Assembly: GCF_030503595.1 (NCBI RefSeq)
Contig: NZ_CP129966.1
Coordinates: 1,488,001 to 1,552,000, forward strand
Direction: 5' to 3'
Source of the DNA: Corynebacterium sp. P4-C1
GTDB lineage: Bacteria; Actinomycetota; Actinomycetes; Mycobacteriales; Mycobacteriaceae
Length of the DNA stretch: 64,000 bases
In this document: positions 36,564 to 47,404 of the stretch, piece after piece
Numbering within the stretch: the first letter of the stretch is position 1
Layout: every line of letters begins with the position of its first letter
Position numbers and translations under genes: made by a program
Notes under the pieces: generated by a model
Seen by the model: the letters and a program-made list of their open reading frames with translations, nothing else
Databases searched by the model: none
Told to the model about the DNA's origin: nothing

Positions 36564-37661
36564 ATGAACGATTTCGATGCATTCATTTCTACGTTGGCTG
36601 ACCCTTTGATGATCCTGGCGGGCTTTGACCGTCAGGCAGCTATGCGTGCCGGAATCAAACCCGCCACCATCACCGAATGGGACACCCTCTACAAGACCTA
36701 CTTCGGGCCCACCCGGTTCACGAAGAAGCAACGCCAGGCTGTGGCAATCGCTCGGGAAACGGCAAAGACCTTCGACCAACTCGCACTGATTGAAGACCGG
36801 ACGAAGAAGATCACCGACCCGGCCGAGAAATGGACGCTACGTCTAGCCCTGCTATCGGTCCGGGGTGACTACGAGGCGTTGAAGCGTAAGGCACGTCAGA
36901 TCGTGCCGGATCGTGACGACAGGCCCGCCCCGGCTGCCACAGTCCGGTTTACCGGGTCACGCACAAACATGCGCACATGCACCATTACTGGTGATGAGCA
37001 CACCATGGCCGCCCTCGAGTACGCACTGCGGCGCGGTCTTAGCCCGGATCGTCCGGCGGGCCCGCAGATGTATGAAGCATTCGTCGACCTGATCACAGCC
37101 GACACCGACAACGACGGCAGTGGCGGTGGTGGTGTGGGGGCCTCTGTGGCCCGGCCGATGGTGCTGATCGCCCTTGACGACTACACCACAATCCTTGCCG
37201 GTAACGGTGATGATGTCGTGCTGGGGCTTACCGATGGCACGACGATGACAGGGGCGCAGTACCTCAACGAAGTCCACGGCGCACAACTCGGTGTCGGCCT
37301 GTTCGACGCGGTGGAAGGTGCGGTCAACCTGTACCGGGAGCGGCGTTTCGCGAACGCTAAGCAACGCGACCTTGCCCGCATGATGCTCACAACATGCCCG
37401 GTACCGGGGTGTCGGCACGGCGCTGATAACTGCGAGGTCCACCACATCACCGCCTGGGCACACGGCGGGGAAACCAACATGGCCAACCTGTCGGTGTTGT
37501 GCAGGTACCACAACCGCACCAACGACGACGACCCGAAACACAGGCACAGGGGGCGAATAGCAATCAGGGGTGCGACCCCGACCTGGGTCTCCCCAGGCGG
37601 GGCAGCAGTGAAAAACGACCGCCACCCCTACGGAGCCATGCACCAACTGTTCAACCAATAA
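36564..37661 (+). CDS. HNH endonuclease with DUF222-like N-terminal region
   Basis: A 365-residue protein of the type found in many copies in corynebacteria and mycobacteria (13E12-like). The N-terminal two thirds are helical and of unknown role. The HNH nuclease lies at about 285-340: CPVPGCRHGADNCEVHHITAW and NLSVLCRYHNRTNDD, with paired cysteines for zinc and the catalytic His-His. I chose the ATG at 36564 (MNDFDAF); no strong ribosome site was seen. It sits alone between two mycolyltransferase copies, without integrase or other phage genes. Confidence 0.85.
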   Translation: MNDFDAFISTLADPLMILAGFDRQAAMRAGIKPATITEWDTLYKTYFGPTRFTKKQRQAVAIARETAKTFDQLALIEDRTKKITDPAEKWTLRLALLSVRGDYEALKRKARQIVPDRDDRPAPAATVRFTGSRTNMRTCTITGDEHTMAALEYALRRGLSPDRPAGPQMYEAFVDLITADTDNDGSGGGGVGASVARPMVLIALDDYTTILAGNGDDVVLGLTDGTTMTGAQYLNEVHGAQLGVGLFDAVEGAVNLYRERRFANAKQRDLARMMLTTCPVPGCRHGADNCEVHHITAWAHGGETNMANLSVLCRYHNRTNDDDPKHRHRGRIAIRGATPTWVSPGGAAVKNDRHPYGAMHQLFNQ

Positions 37662-38055
37662 CCCCCACACCCCGGCCCCGGTTCCGAAACCGAACTCGGT
37701 TCCGTCACTGGCTCTAGCTGCACCGACCGGAGGGCCACAAGCTGACCAAGGCGATCCCGCACAAAACCCACGCGGGATGGCCCACTTCAGCATGCCTAAC
37801 GAACGGCGCCCGTCTGCGCCAGATGCGTCATGTCCGGGATAAAGGTCAAAATGTGTGTCCGGAATTGACGATTTCCGGTCTCTGACCTTGGTGAATTTCG
37901 GAAGTATATGCCCTAAGAATGCGAAAACCGGCTGCACGAGCCGACGTGGAATTCCCGCTATCGCTGTCTCAAGAGCTCAGGAAGAACCTTGAAGCATCTT
38001 GAAACATCTTGGAGCAATCAGCGATTGATCATTTCGTGATCAACGAGAGAGGCGT
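37662..38055. other. Intergenic region after the HNH gene
   Basis: About 390 bp with lower GC at its right end. It contains a direct repeat of CGGTTCCG (near 37679 and 37697), an imperfect inverted repeat CCGGAA/TTTCCGG near 37860-37880, and tandem CATCTTG units near 37993-38010. This could be the scar of an old mobile element, but no transposase coding is readable and no target duplication was found. Confidence 0.3.
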
Positions 38056-38181
38056 TTAGAACATGCCCAGGCCGAGAGCGATGTTGGAAGAGGTCGAAGA
38101 CAGGCCGTGCAGCATGCCGCCGAGGAACTCGTTGATGGCAACCTGGAACTGCTCGACGGGGTGAAGACCGTAGTTCGGCAT
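38056..38181 (-). CDS. 41-residue hydrophobic peptide, possible mycomembrane peptide
   Basis: A 41-aa product starting MPNYGLHPVEQFQVAINEFL and ending in the Ser-rich GLSSTSSNIALGLGMF. No signal peptide and no cysteine. The ribosome site AAAAGGAAGGAAT just upstream of the ATG is one of the strongest in the window, so translation is likely. Size and amphipathic character recall the short corynebacterial channel peptides PorA/PorH, which lack signal peptides and are O-mycoloylated, but I see no direct sequence match. The neighbouring divergent gene is a mycolyltransferase. Function unproven. Confidence 0.7.
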   Translation of the reverse strand: MPNYGLHPVEQFQVAINEFLGGMLHGLSSTSSNIALGLGMF

Positions 38182-38594
38182 GGTGGGATATTCCTTCCTT
38201 TTAGTGCACGTGCGCTTCTGATTGTGAATTATGCCCCTGCCGGTTTTCCAGCGGGGAAGGCCGGTCAGCGACGCTTGGTCGTGCTTGTTTAATTGTTCAC
38301 GGGGTTTTTCGGGAGTGCGGGCGGTCGCGTTACGTCCGCGGCGTTCGGCAGCGACGCCCACGGCACTTCCGACGACAATACTCGCAGGACGGATCGTAAC
38401 ATGGTTAACTCGATTCACAACCGAAACAGAATGAACGGTTGTGGGTCAGCGCTCCCACCGATAGAGTCAAGTTTGCTCTCAGCCTCCCACCCGGGTAACA
38501 CAACGCTGACTTTCAGCGAAAAACCGGAATGGAACCATAACGCCGGGGCGCACGGCGCGACCCTGCTCCCAGACCAAACTTAAGGAATGTCGTC
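38182..38594. promoter_or_regulatory. Divergent intergenic region with candidate promoter for the 41-aa peptide
   Basis: About 410 bp. On minus, TTGTGA (38415-38420) and TACGAT (38393-38398) with a 16-bp spacer form a good promoter, giving the peptide mRNA a leader of roughly 200 nt. The plus side holds TAAGGAA before the mycolyltransferase ATG. No further gene is supported. Confidence 0.45.
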
Positions 38595-39740
38595 ATGAAG
38601 CTCGTCCGCACAGTCGCCGCACTCACCACCGCAACGGCACTCGCTTTCAGCACTGTCCCGGCCCTCACCGCGGACGCCGCCCCGGTCACCGCGGCCCAAG
38701 TCGCGGGCAATGCACCGGTGGGCACCGTGAAGAACTGGAACGCGCATCCCGCCCCCACCGCCGTGACCACAGGCGAGACCGCCAAGTGGGTCGGCCAGGT
38801 GGACCACAAGAACGTGTGGGCGTTCTGGGTGAATTCCCCCTCGATGGGCCGCGACATCCCGGTCGCTGTCATCCCGGCGCGCAATGGCAAGGGCGAGCTG
38901 GTGAAGAACGCCCCGACGATCTACCTCCTCAACGGCGCTGGCGGTGCGGAGCAGAATGCGGACTGGCTGACGTACGCGGAGACGGCGAATTTCTACAAGG
39001 ACAAGGGCGTCAACGTGGTCATCCCGATGGAGGGCGCGTTCTCCTACTACACCGACTGGCTGAACACTCCAAAGGCCGCCTACTTCAAGGGCCCGCAGAA
39101 GTGGGAGACGTTCCTGACGAAGGAGCTGCCGGGTCCGATCGAGAAGCGTCTCGGCGCGGATAACCGCCGCGCGATCGTCGGCTTTTCCATGTCGGGAACC
39201 TCGGCTCTGGTGCTGCCGACAAAGGCGCAGGGCTTCTACGACGCGGCCGCGTCCTTCTCGGGCTGCGCGGCGACCTCCACCCCGGCGCCGTACAACTTCG
39301 CACGCCTGACGGTGAACCGCGGCGCCGGCGTGGCCGCGAATTTCCAGACGGTCACCCCGGAGCAGATGTGGGGCCCGATGGGCAGCCCGTACAACCGCTC
39401 GAACGACGCGCTGGTCAACGCGAATAAGCTGCGCGGCACCAAGCTCTACGTCTCCACGGCGACCGGCCTGGCCGCCAAGGAGGACATGGTCAGCTACATC
39501 GTCGGCAAGGGCGCAACCCAGGGTCAGGCATATGGCACAGCTTTGACTTTGCAAGCCGAGGGTGGCGTGATCGAGGCCGCCATCAATGGCTGCAACCATG
39601 ACCTGCAGGCGAAGCTGAACAGCCTGAACATCCCGGCGCACTACGAGTTCCGCAACGTGGGCACCCACTCTTGGCCGGTGTGGCGCAAGGACCTGGAGAC
39701 TTCCTGGTTCAGCACGTTGAAGCCCGCCTTCAATATGTAA
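38595..39740 (+). CDS. Secreted mycolyltransferase-type esterase (antigen 85 family)
   Basis: A 381-residue exported alpha/beta-hydrolase. Signal peptide about 1-28 (core VAALTTATALAFSTVPALTA, cut near DAA). Nucleophile serine in VGFSMSGTSAL, oxyanion region YLLNGAGGAEQ, and C-terminal His in GTHSWPVW. Enzymes of this family move mycolic acids onto trehalose, arabinogalactan or proteins in the outer envelope. The exact acceptor is unknown. It is the intact counterpart of the frameshifted copy at 34751 and lies divergent to the 41-aa peptide gene. Confidence 0.9.
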   Translation: MKLVRTVAALTTATALAFSTVPALTADAAPVTAAQVAGNAPVGTVKNWNAHPAPTAVTTGETAKWVGQVDHKNVWAFWVNSPSMGRDIPVAVIPARNGKGELVKNAPTIYLLNGAGGAEQNADWLTYAETANFYKDKGVNVVIPMEGAFSYYTDWLNTPKAAYFKGPQKWETFLTKELPGPIEKRLGADNRRAIVGFSMSGTSALVLPTKAQGFYDAAASFSGCAATSTPAPYNFARLTVNRGAGVAANFQTVTPEQMWGPMGSPYNRSNDALVNANKLRGTKLYVSTATGLAAKEDMVSYIVGKGATQGQAYGTALTLQAEGGVIEAAINGCNHDLQAKLNSLNIPAHYEFRNVGTHSWPVWRKDLETSWFSTLKPAFNM

Positions 39741-39751
39741 AACCCCGGGGT

Positions 39752-39757
39752 TAGGCT
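39752..39757 (+). promoter_or_regulatory. -10 box TAGGCT, S9 peptidase
   Basis: 7 nt before the ATG. Confidence 0.6.
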
Positions 39758-39764
39758 TTCGGGT

Positions 39765-41726
39765 ATGCCTGACCTCACTATCGACCCGCATCTGCTCGAC
39801 GACATCACTGGCGGCGCGGCCCTCGACTGGGCCACGAGCTGGTCGCGCGAGACGGAGGAACGCACGGCCGTGGAACACGGCACAGTTTCTCTCGCGGGGC
39901 GTATCCGCGACATTCTGGACACGGACGACCGCATTCCGTACGTTTCGCGCCGCGGCGATTACCTGTACAACTTCTGGCGCGACCGGGAGCATCCGCGCGG
40001 GTTGTGGCGACGCACCACCACCGAGGATTATTTGGGGGGCAAGGGGTGGGAGGTGCTTGTCGACGTCGATAAGCTCGCCGCCGACGAGGACGAGGACTGG
40101 GTGTTCAAGGGTGCGTCCGTGCGCCCCATCGCCTGCGACCGCGCGCTCGTCCGACTCTCCCGTGGCGGCGCGGATGCTGTGGTCGTGCGCGTGTTCGACC
40201 TGGCCACGCGTGAATTCGGCGGCTTCGAGCTCGCGGAAGCAAAATCGGAGGTCAGCTGGGTCGACCGCGACACACTCTTCGTCGGCACGGACCTCGGCGG
40301 CGACTCGCTGACCACGTCCGGCTACCCGGCGGAGGTGCGTCTCTGGCGGCGCGGGACCGAGCTACGGGACGCCGATGTCCAATTCCGGGGCGAGCGCAGC
40401 GACGTCGCGGTCGGAGCGCATTTCGACCCCACGCCGGGCTTCGAGCGCACCATCTTCACGCGCGCGCTCGATTTCTACAACCAGCGCACATACATCGACG
40501 GCACGCTTATCGACGTCCCCACCGACTGCACCCCCATCCCCCACCGCCAGTGGCTCTTCCTGCTTCCGCGCACCGATTTCGCGGGGCTGGCCGGCGGTGA
40601 ACTCGGCGTGATCGAGCTCGAGCGTTTCCTCGCCGGCGACCGTGACGTGCGCACCCTCGTGAGCGGCACGACGGTGGAGGATCTGTCATTCACCGCGTCG
40701 TCGCTGCTCGTGACCACACTCGACGATGTCACGACGCGCATCAGCTCTTTCGACCTGGGCACGTGGGAGCGCACGGAGCTTGACCTGCCCGATGCCGCCA
40801 CCGCCCACGTTGTGAGCACCAGCCCCCTCGACGGCGACGAGGTCTGGATCAACGCGTCGTCGTTCACCACCCCGGCGACGTTGTTGCGCAACGGCGAGGT
40901 CGTGCGCCGCGCACCAGCGCTTTTCGACGCCTCCCGCCTCGAAACCCGCCAGCACTGGGCCACCTCCGCCGACGGCACCGCGATCCCGTACTTCATCACC
41001 GGCGACTTCTCACGCGGCCCGCGCCCGACCCTCGTCGGCGGGTACGGCGGTTTCGAAGTCTCCCTGACTCCCGCGTATTCCGCTGTCCGCGGCGCCGCGT
41101 GGTTGGAGCGAGGATATTTCTACGTGCAGCCCAACCTGCGGGGCGGGGGCGAGTTCGGGCCTGAGTGGCACTCCCAGGCGGTGAAGACGAACCGCCACAA
41201 GGTGTGGGAGGACCACCGCGCGGTCCTCGACGACGTCGTGGCCCGCGGGTACAGCACACCGGAGCACTTGGGCATTCGCGGCGGATCCAACGGCGGGCTA
41301 CTCACATCTGGTGCCCTCGTCCAGTACCCGGAGCTCTTCGGTGCCGCGGTGATTCAGGTGCCCCTCACCGACATGCTGCGCTACCACACACTTTCCGCCG
41401 GTGCGTCCTGGATGGCCGAGTACGGCGACCCCGACGTGCCTGAGGAGCGCGCTGCCATTGAAAAGTGGTCGCCTCTGCACAACATCGCGGACTTCTCCGC
41501 CGTCGAGTACCCGCCGGCGCTGGTGACCACCTCCACGCGCGACGACCGCGTCCACCCTGCCCATGCCCGAACTTTCGCGCTCGCTTTGGCGAAGGCAGGC
41601 CAGCCGGTCGACTATTTCGAGAACACCGCCGGAGGCCACGCCGGCGCCGCCGACAACGAGCAGGTCGCCCGCGTCGAATCCCTCATTTACAGCTGGCTCG
41701 ACGCACGCATCGGCGATGCTCGGTAG
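39765..41726 (+). CDS. Prolyl oligopeptidase family serine peptidase (S9)
   Basis: A 653-residue cytosolic peptidase with an N-terminal beta-propeller (about 70-400) and a C-terminal hydrolase domain. The triad is Ser508 in IRGGSNGGLLTSG, Asp in TSTRDDRVHPAHA (about 595) and His in TAGGHAGA (about 626). Other S9A marks are GGYGGFEVSLTP and NLRGGGEFGPEWH. No signal peptide. ATG 7 nt after TAGGCT (leaderless). Two copies of the repeated 11-mer lie in the propeller region (VDKL and LIDV). Confidence 0.92.
   Translation: MPDLTIDPHLLDDITGGAALDWATSWSRETEERTAVEHGTVSLAGRIRDILDTDDRIPYVSRRGDYLYNFWRDREHPRGLWRRTTTEDYLGGKGWEVLVDVDKLAADEDEDWVFKGASVRPIACDRALVRLSRGGADAVVVRVFDLATREFGGFELAEAKSEVSWVDRDTLFVGTDLGGDSLTTSGYPAEVRLWRRGTELRDADVQFRGERSDVAVGAHFDPTPGFERTIFTRALDFYNQRTYIDGTLIDVPTDCTPIPHRQWLFLLPRTDFAGLAGGELGVIELERFLAGDRDVRTLVSGTTVEDLSFTASSLLVTTLDDVTTRISSFDLGTWERTELDLPDAATAHVVSTSPLDGDEVWINASSFTTPATLLRNGEVVRRAPALFDASRLETRQHWATSADGTAIPYFITGDFSRGPRPTLVGGYGGFEVSLTPAYSAVRGAAWLERGYFYVQPNLRGGGEFGPEWHSQAVKTNRHKVWEDHRAVLDDVVARGYSTPEHLGIRGGSNGGLLTSGALVQYPELFGAAVIQVPLTDMLRYHTLSAGASWMAEYGDPDVPEERAAIEKWSPLHNIADFSAVEYPPALVTTSTRDDRVHPAHARTFALALAKAGQPVDYFENTAGGHAGAADNEQVARVESLIYSWLDARIGDAR
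40064..40074 (+). repeat. 11-mer CGTCGATAAGC, copy 7
   Basis: In the S9 peptidase; Val-Asp-Lys-Leu. Confidence 0.85.
40505..40515 (-). repeat. 11-mer CGTCGATAAGC, copy 8
   Basis: In the S9 peptidase; Thr-Leu-Ile-Asp-Val with CTT. Confidence 0.85.
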
Positions 41727-41818
41727 CTCACAGGGAACTAATCACCACCAACTTCCGACTACCCCTGAAACAAAAGAAATTCTGGGATTAGCTGGGAACG
41801 GACACAAAAGGACACAAC

Positions 41819-42409
41819 ATGAACAAAAAGATCACGGCCCTCGCTGCAGTCCTGTGCGCAGGCGTTCTCGGATTGGCGGGCTGCTCCAGCGACAGCGCCG
41901 ACAGCTCTGACAGCTCCGACGCCGCCAACGGTTCCGGCAGCGCCGACAGCGCCGCCAGCACCGGGCAGGCGATGAAGCCCGAACGCGAGTCCTCTTCCAT
42001 CGCGCTCGCCGACGGCTACTGCCGCGCAAAAGAGGATAACTCCGACATGACGGCCTGCTTCGGCACCCTGACCAACTCATCGGCGGCCGAGATCACCGTC
42101 GAGTACTTCACCGCCCCCGACCTGAAGGGCGCCAGCACCGAGCTCCACGAAGTCATCGACGGCAAAATGCGCCAGAAGGAAGGTGGCTTCACCATCCCGG
42201 CGAACGGCTCTTTCGAGCTCGCCCCCGGCGGCGAACACCTGATGATCATGAACTACGCCGACCCGATCCAGGCCGGCGACACGTTGACGTTCAACCTCTC
42301 CCTGGGCGACGGTTCTGACTTCACCGCCGACTTCCCGGTGCGCGAGCAGCCGTCCGGTGAAGAGGACTACGCAGGCGGTGAGCACGATTCCCACGGGCAG
42401 CACAACTAG
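41819..42409 (+). CDS. Copper chaperone PCu(A)C lipoprotein
   Basis: A 196-residue lipoprotein: signal peptide with lipobox LAGC and lipidated Cys22, a Ser/Asp/Ala linker, then a PCu(A)C domain. The expected copper ligands are visible as His and Met in ELHEVIDGKMRQ and His/Met in GGEHLMIM. A His-rich end (GGEHDSHGQHN) may add metal binding. It probably delivers copper outside the membrane. It overlaps the DyP peroxidase gene and precedes it in one operon. Confidence 0.88.
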   Translation: MNKKITALAAVLCAGVLGLAGCSSDSADSSDSSDAANGSGSADSAASTGQAMKPERESSSIALADGYCRAKEDNSDMTACFGTLTNSSAAEITVEYFTAPDLKGASTELHEVIDGKMRQKEGGFTIPANGSFELAPGGEHLMIMNYADPIQAGDTLTFNLSLGDGSDFTADFPVREQPSGEEDYAGGEHDSHGQHN

Positions 42410-43658
42410 CCGCCTCGACCCCGGCACGCCCTCTCCCACCCGCCGCCAGTTCCTGCGCGGCGTCGGAGTCGCCGGCGCAGCGACCGCGGTTGCGGCGGGG
42501 GCGAGCGCTTGCGGGGATGAGGGTGGCGTCGATAAGCCTGCTGACGCGTGGCCCGGACAAGGAACCGCGGACGACAATGCGACGGTCGCGTTCGACGGTG
42601 AGCACCAGGCGGGAATTGCGACGCCGGAGCAGTCGTTCTGCAAGCTCATCGCGTTCACCGTCAAGGACGGTAAGAACACGCGGGAAGACATGGTGCGCCT
42701 CATGCGCCTGTGGACCGACGACGCACGACGCATGTGCGGCGGCCGCGCAGGGCTCGCCGACCTCGAGCCGGAGAACCTGCGCTCGACCGCGAACCTCACC
42801 ATCACCGTCGGGTACGGCCGCAGCCTGCTCGACAAGCTCGGCCTCACGGGCGATGCGCCCGAATGGCTCGCGGACCTGCCCGAATACAGCCGCGACGAAC
42901 TCCGCGATGAATGGTCCGGCGGCGATATCTGCCTGCAGATCTGCGCCGACGACCGCTTCACCGTCGCCCACGCTGCACGCTTCATGGTCAAAGGCGCGCG
43001 CAGCTACACGGACGTCGCATGGGTTCAAGACGGCTTCCTCCACGCCCGCGGCTCCATCCAGCAAGGCGAAACGCCGCGCAACCTCTTCGGCCAACTCGAC
43101 GGAACCGGCAACCCGAGCATCGAGGAATTCGACGACGTCGTCTGGATCGACGACGGCCCCGCGTGGGTGAAGGGCGGGACGGCGATGGTGGTGCGTCGAA
43201 TAGCAATGCTTCTCGACGAATGGGACATCCTCGACCGCCCCTCCCGCGAGGTCGTCTCCGGGCGGCGCCTCGACAACGGCGCCCCGCTGGGCGGCACCGA
43301 CGAATTCGACGCGCCCGACTTGGAGGCGCGCGACGAGTACGGCTTGCCCGTCATCGACCCCAACTCGCACATGGCGCGCGCCAAGTCCGCCGACCCCACC
43401 GAGCGGATCTTCCGCCGCCCGTACAACTACGACATGCCGCCGGGCCCCGATTCCCGCGGCACGTCCAACGCGGGTCAGATGTTCATCTGCTTCCAAAAAG
43501 ACCCGCGCACCCAGTTCAACTCCATTCAGCAAAGGCTCGATAGCGCTGACCGGCTCAACGAATGGATCACCCACATCGGCTCCGCCGTCTTCGCCGTCCC
43601 CCACGGCACCGCCGACGGCGAATACTGGGGGCAGGACCTCTTCGGCGCGCGCGGGTAG
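42378..43658 (+). CDS. Tat-exported DyP-type haem peroxidase
   Basis: A 426-residue dye-decolorising peroxidase. N-terminal Tat signal TRRQFLRGVGVAGAATAV, then ASAC, a possible lipobox. The DyP hallmark GXXDG is in LFGQLDGTGNP; the proximal haem His is in DPNSHMARA; the distal Arg is in FRRPYNYD. The start is uncertain: GTG at 42378 has AGAGGA upstream, while GTG at 42357 gives seven more residues. Both overlap the copper lipoprotein gene. Haem supply may link to the hem operon; substrate unknown. Confidence 0.9.
   Translation: MSTIPTGSTTSRLDPGTPSPTRRQFLRGVGVAGAATAVAAGASACGDEGGVDKPADAWPGQGTADDNATVAFDGEHQAGIATPEQSFCKLIAFTVKDGKNTREDMVRLMRLWTDDARRMCGGRAGLADLEPENLRSTANLTITVGYGRSLLDKLGLTGDAPEWLADLPEYSRDELRDEWSGGDICLQICADDRFTVAHAARFMVKGARSYTDVAWVQDGFLHARGSIQQGETPRNLFGQLDGTGNPSIEEFDDVVWIDDGPAWVKGGTAMVVRRIAMLLDEWDILDRPSREVVSGRRLDNGAPLGGTDEFDAPDLEARDEYGLPVIDPNSHMARAKSADPTERIFRRPYNYDMPPGPDSRGTSNAGQMFICFQKDPRTQFNSIQQRLDSADRLNEWITHIGSAVFAVPHGTADGEYWGQDLFGARG
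42527..42537 (+). repeat. 11-mer CGTCGATAAGC, copy 9
   Basis: In the DyP gene, just after the Tat signal; Gly-Val-Asp-Lys-Pro. Confidence 0.85.
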
Positions 43659-43661
43659 AGT
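43656..43661 (+). promoter_or_regulatory. -10 box TAGAGT, flippase-like gene
   Basis: 9 nt before the ATG; its TAG is the DyP stop codon. Confidence 0.5.
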
Positions 43662-43670
43662 TACCCCTCG

Positions 43671-46026
<2,356 letters not shown>

Positions 46027-46036
46027 AGTGTTGGGC

Positions 46037-47377
46037 ATGCCGGACACAAGCACGCCTATCGACGGCCTCACAGTCCACCGTCTTGAACTCCACAGCGACA
46101 ACCGCGGGTGGTTCAAGGAGAATTGGGCGGGCACACCAACGCTGCGGGTGGAGCAGAACAACGTGAGCTTCAACGCGTCGCGGGGAGCGACGCGGGGGAT
46201 GCACGCGGAGCCGTGGGATAAGTACGTGTCGGTAGCCACGGGGCGCGTGTACGGCGCGTGGGTGGACATGCGCGAGGGTTCGGAGACGTACGGTGCGACA
46301 TTCGGTTGCGAGATCGGCCCGGATACGGCGGTCTTCGTGCCGCGCGGGGTGGCGAACGGCTTCCAGGCGCTCGAGGACTCCACGACGTACATCTACCTGT
46401 GCAATGCGCGCTGGTCGCCGGATGCTCGTTACGCGTTCTGCTCGTACAAGGAGATCGACTGGCCGCTCGAGCCCACAGAAGTTTCGCCCAAGGATCTCAC
46501 CCATCCGCCGCTTATCGACGCCTCCCCTGTCCCTCCCCGCCGTCCCCTCATCCTCGGGGCGGACGGTCAGTTGGGCCGCGCTTTGCGGGCGCTGCTGCCC
46601 GACGCGGATTTCTGCGGGCACACGGACTTCGACCTGACCTGGCCAGCGGAGAAGATGCTCCAGGCACGCGATTGGTCGCAGTACTCGGCGATCATCAACG
46701 CAGCGGCTTTCAATGATGTCAACGGGGCTGAGACCGCTGAGGGCAGGACTGCTGCGTGGGAGGTCAATGCCCTTGGGCCGGCGAAGCTGGCGCAGGTCGC
46801 AAACCGGTTCGACCTGACATTGGTGAATGTTTCCACCGACTACGTCTTCGACGGCACGGCGGCCGAACACACCGAAGCTGAGGTGCCGAGTCCGTTGGGG
46901 GTGTACGGGGCGTCGAAAAGCGCGGGCGAAGCCGCAGCTGCGGCGGCACGCAAGCACTACATTGTGCGTACGAGCTGGGTCTTCGGCGACGGCGGCAATT
47001 TCATGGCCACGATGGCTCGGCTCGCGCGCGAGGGTGTCTCGCCGAAGGTGGTCAACGACCAGCGCGGCCGCCCGACATGGGCGGAGGACCTCGCACGCGG
47101 GATCGTGCACCTCCTCGAGACGGGTGCGGAGTACGGCATCTACAACATCACCTCCTCCGGCGATGCCGCCACGCGCGACGAGATCGCCATGGCCGTGTAC
47201 GTCGCCACCGGTGCCGACCCGGCCGACGTCCACCCCGTCAGCTCCGCCGACTACCAGGCCGAGTTCGGCCCCGAAGCACCGCGGCCGGCCGAGTCCACGC
47301 TGACGCTGGACAAGATCGAAGCCACCGGGTTCACCCCGACGAACTGGCGCGTGGCACTCGCCTTGTACATCGGTTAG
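46037..47377 (+). CDS. rmlCD: Fused dTDP-4-dehydrorhamnose 3,5-epimerase / dTDP-4-dehydrorhamnose reductase
   Basis: A 446-residue fusion. Residues 1-170 form the RmlC cupin: LHSDNRGWFKENW, ASRGATRGMHAEPWDK, VFVPRGVANGF. Residues 178-446 form the RmlD reductase: LILGADGQLGRAL, NVSTDYVFDG, YGASKSAGE. The epimerase motif GFAHGF reads GVANGF here, so the usual second catalytic His is replaced. The fusion is known in corynebacteria. The ATG is 7 nt after TAGAGT, whose TAG is the rmlB stop. Confidence 0.94.
   Translation: MPDTSTPIDGLTVHRLELHSDNRGWFKENWAGTPTLRVEQNNVSFNASRGATRGMHAEPWDKYVSVATGRVYGAWVDMREGSETYGATFGCEIGPDTAVFVPRGVANGFQALEDSTTYIYLCNARWSPDARYAFCSYKEIDWPLEPTEVSPKDLTHPPLIDASPVPPRRPLILGADGQLGRALRALLPDADFCGHTDFDLTWPAEKMLQARDWSQYSAIINAAAFNDVNGAETAEGRTAAWEVNALGPAKLAQVANRFDLTLVNVSTDYVFDGTAAEHTEAEVPSPLGVYGASKSAGEAAAAAARKHYIVRTSWVFGDGGNFMATMARLAREGVSPKVVNDQRGRPTWAEDLARGIVHLLETGAEYGIYNITSSGDAATRDEIAMAVYVATGADPADVHPVSSADYQAEFGPEAPRPAESTLTLDKIEATGFTPTNWRVALALYIG
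46510..46520 (-). repeat. 11-mer CGTCGATAAGC, copy 11
   Basis: In rmlCD at the linker between the two domains; Pro-Leu-Ile-Asp-Ala with CTT. Confidence 0.85.
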
Positions 47378-47391
47378 GCTGCTGGCCCCGC

Positions 47392-47397
47392 TAGAAT
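47392..47397 (+). promoter_or_regulatory. -10 box TAGAAT, rmlA
   Basis: 7 nt before the ATG. Confidence 0.65.
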
Positions 47398-47404
47398 CCC
47401 AACC

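Noticed and set aside
36957..37937. 326-codon minus frame across the HNH gene and its downstream spacer
   Set aside because: Overlaps a clear HNH nuclease; the translation has no recognisable domain.
37790..37990. Insertion sequence remnant
   Set aside because: Only short inverted and direct repeats; no transposase coding or target duplication could be shown.
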